A DNA stretch of 7,868 bases from Comamonas sp. lk (lineage in GTDB: Bacteria > Pseudomonadota > Gammaproteobacteria > Burkholderiales > Burkholderiaceae_C), in NCBI GenBank assembly GCA_945875225.1, contig CAMCJY010000080.1, positions 1 through 7,868 of the forward strand, given 5' to 3'. How positions within the stretch are numbered: position 1 is the first letter of the stretch; the number at the start of each line of letters is the position of its first letter. Both the position numbers and the translations under genes were made by a program. The notes beneath the pieces were generated by a model. That model saw only the letters and a program-made list of their open reading frames with translations. It was not told where the DNA came from and ran no database searches. Shown here in pieces: positions 6,365 through 7,868 of the stretch.

Positions 6365-7444
6365 ATGTCTCTGGTGCCCTACGGCTTGGTACGCCCCTTT
6401 TTATTTGGCATGGACGCCGAAGCCGCGCACGACTTCGCCCTGCAAGCGCTGGCCCGCACCCAGGGCACGCCGCTGCAACTGGCCTATGCCCAGGCGCAGG
6501 TGGCAGACCCGGTCACTATCGCAGGGCTGCGCTTTCCCAACCGTGTGGGCCTGGCCGCAGGCCTGGATAAAAACGCCCGCTGCATCGACGCGCTGGGCGC
6601 CATGGGCTTTGGCTTTGTCGAGGTGGGCACGGTCACCCCCCTGGCGCAAAGCGGCAACCCCAAGCCGCGCATGTTCCGCTTATCCAAGGCCCAGGCGCTG
6701 ATCAACCGCATGGGCTTTAACAACGGCGGCCTGGCGGCCTTTGTGGCCAATGTGCAGGCCTCGCAGCTACGCCGCGCCCGCCACCCTGGGCTGTTGCTCG
6801 GGCTCAATATCGGAAAAAACGCAGCCACGCCCCTAGAACGTGCGACCGACGATTACCTGGCTTGCCTGGACGGCGTGTACGAGCATGCGGACTATGTAAC
6901 CGTCAACATCTCTAGCCCGAACACCAAGAATCTGCGTGATCTGCAAAGTGATGCGGCGCTCGATACCCTGCTCTCCGCCATCGCCCAACGGCGCGAAGCA
7001 TTGGCCCAGCACCACGCGGTATTTGACGATGCGGGGAACAAACTACCCAAGCGCACACCCATCTTTTTGAAAATTGCACCGGACCTGGCGCCGGACCAAA
7101 TCAGCGTAATCGCCGCCACCCTGTTGCGCCATGGCATCGACGGCGTCATTGCTACCAACACTACCCTCAGCCGCGACGCAGTACGCGGCTTGCCGCATGG
7201 GGATGAAGCGGGCGGCTTGTCGGGCGCGCCAGTGCGTGAGGCCAGCAATTCCATCATCCGACAATTGCGCGCCGCACTGGGTCCGAGCTACCCCATCATC
7301 GGCGTGGGCGGCATCCTCTGCGCGCAAGATGCCTTGGACAAACGCCAGGCCGGCGCAGACCTGGTACAAATTTACACCGGCCTGATTTACCAAGGCCCGG
7401 CGCTAGTGAAAGAAGTGGCGCTAGCGTTGGCCAGCGCGGGCTGA
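6365..7444 (+). CDS. pyrD: Dihydroorotate dehydrogenase (quinone), class 2
   Basis: Oxidises dihydroorotate to orotate in pyrimidine synthesis, passing electrons through FMN to membrane quinone; peripheral on the inner membrane. 359 residues, somewhat longer than the E. coli enzyme (336). The N-terminal helical segment (1-45, LVRPFLFGMDAEAAHDFAL) is the class 2 membrane and quinone-access domain. The TIM-barrel then shows GLAAGLDKNA (62-71), VEVGTVTPL (85-93), RMFRL then INRMGFNN (102-120), GLNIGKN (146-152), NISSPNT (181-187) with Ser184 as the class 2 catalytic base, KIAPDL (236-241), ATNTT (263-267), GLSGAP (284-289), GVGGI (313-317) and IYTGLIY (336-342). A stretch at about 212-230 is longer than in E. 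coli. The TKNL after SSPN replaces PGL of the enteric enzyme. It is divergent from rpiA, and the stop lies 10 bases from the stop of the convergent DUF3443 gene. Confidence 0.98.
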   Translation: MSLVPYGLVRPFLFGMDAEAAHDFALQALARTQGTPLQLAYAQAQVADPVTIAGLRFPNRVGLAAGLDKNARCIDALGAMGFGFVEVGTVTPLAQSGNPKPRMFRLSKAQALINRMGFNNGGLAAFVANVQASQLRRARHPGLLLGLNIGKNAATPLERATDDYLACLDGVYEHADYVTVNISSPNTKNLRDLQSDAALDTLLSAIAQRREALAQHHAVFDDAGNKLPKRTPIFLKIAPDLAPDQISVIAATLLRHGIDGVIATNTTLSRDAVRGLPHGDEAGGLSGAPVREASNSIIRQLRAALGPSYPIIGVGGILCAQDALDKRQAGADLVQIYTGLIYQGPALVKEVALALASAG

Positions 7445-7454
7445 GCGCTTGGCG

Positions 7455-7868
7455 CTAAAAAGCATAAAACGGCCCCGTAGCCGTGCTTGCGCCCACACCC
7501 GTAGCGGCCATGCCGTCAATGCCAATGACCACGGTTTTGCCATAAAAAAATGGCAAGCCCAAGTCTAAAAGGCCCTGGGCGTTCAGGGTCCCGCCCAAGG
7601 TCGGCAGCGCAGTATTGCCCTTTTGAAACAAAGCTGCGGCATTGGTGATGGTGAAACTCTTCCTAGGCTGCCCAGCCCCTGCGCTGCCAAGCGCCACACT
7701 AAAAACCACGTCCGTAAGGGGGCAATAAAAGCCGCTGTCATTGGGGTATCCGCAATTAGGCAAATTGGAGTCGAAAAAAATGCCATTGGAGCCAGTGTCC
7801 AAAAAAGTAACTGAAAAACTGCCCCCTGCCAATGTGCTGTTGCTGCTCAGGGCACCCATGAGATAGCC
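7455..7868 (-). CDS. DUF3443 family protein, C-terminal part (5' end off window)
   Basis: The frame enters from the right edge and gives the last 137 residues, ending in FYAF and TAG. I recognise the C-terminal pattern of DUF3443, a family of uncharacterised, probably exported proteins found mainly in Burkholderiales. The pattern is FLDTGSNGIFF (22-32 of the fragment), two cysteines at 39 and 49 (the second in GFYCP), LGLPFFYGKTVVIGIDG (103-119), and GPFY just before the end. The hydrophobic-DTGS motif, the following Cys pair and the late G-L-P-F-F-Y-G strand resemble the second lobe of pepsin-like aspartic proteases; that link is my inference. The family often has an N-terminal lipoprotein or signal sequence, which would lie outside the window. 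No ribosome binding site or start can be judged. It converges with pyrD. Confidence 0.8.
   Translation of the reverse strand, partial: GYLMGALSSNSTLAGGSFSVTFLDTGSNGIFFDSNLPNCGYPNDSGFYCPLTDVVFSVALGSAGAGQPRKSFTITNAAALFQKGNTALPTLGGTLNAQGLLDLGLPFFYGKTVVIGIDGMAATGVGASTATGPFYAF

Noticed and set aside
7444..7461. Hairpin AGCGC-TTG-GCGCT between pyrD and the DUF3443 gene as a possible terminator.
   Set aside because: The stem is only 5 bp. It is followed by A residues on the plus strand, and on the minus strand no T-run follows, so it does not look like an intrinsic terminator for either gene.

Overview
This GC-rich window looks like chromosomal DNA from a betaproteobacterium of the order Burkholderiales, most likely the family Comamonadaceae (Rhodoferax/Polaromonas-like). 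The basis is protein resemblance judged by eye: a Bug-type periplasmic binding protein, a DUF3443 protein, and RpiA and PyrD of proteobacterial type. No database search was possible. No RNA genes, insertion sequences, CRISPR arrays or phage genes were seen.

Left part (1-3999), all minus strand and probably one transcription unit, read from right to left. It opens with a good ribosome binding site and a Bug-family binding-protein gene cut to 109 codons (3999-3670). This is followed by a complete D-2-hydroxyacid dehydrogenase (3653-2670), then a large FtsX-type ABC permease of the YbbP family that starts at the dehydrogenase stop and runs off the left edge without a stop (2661-1). The permease frame is open for its whole length, and the many long frames on the opposite strand are shadows of it. 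Its partner ATPase is not in the window.

Middle part (4131-5577), plus strand: a small SAM-dependent methyltransferase resembling METTL27/WBSCR27, a 208-base gap holding a possible 36-codon leader ORF, and a small 2-oxoglutarate/Fe(II) oxygenase-like protein. The oxygenase converges on the next gene.

Right part (5592-7868): rpiA (minus) and pyrD (plus) are divergent, with starts 47 bases apart. They are housekeeping genes of the pentose phosphate pathway and pyrimidine synthesis. Ribose-5-phosphate feeds PRPP, which the pyrimidine pathway consumes after the PyrD step. pyrD converges with the C-terminal part of a DUF3443 gene that enters from the right edge and carries an aspartic-protease-like DTGS motif.

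Most of the window is ordinary. The points most worth checking are the Bug gene that has lost about two thirds of its length but keeps its start signals, the pepsin-like layout of the DUF3443 fragment, and the short ORF whose stop overlaps the oxygenase start.
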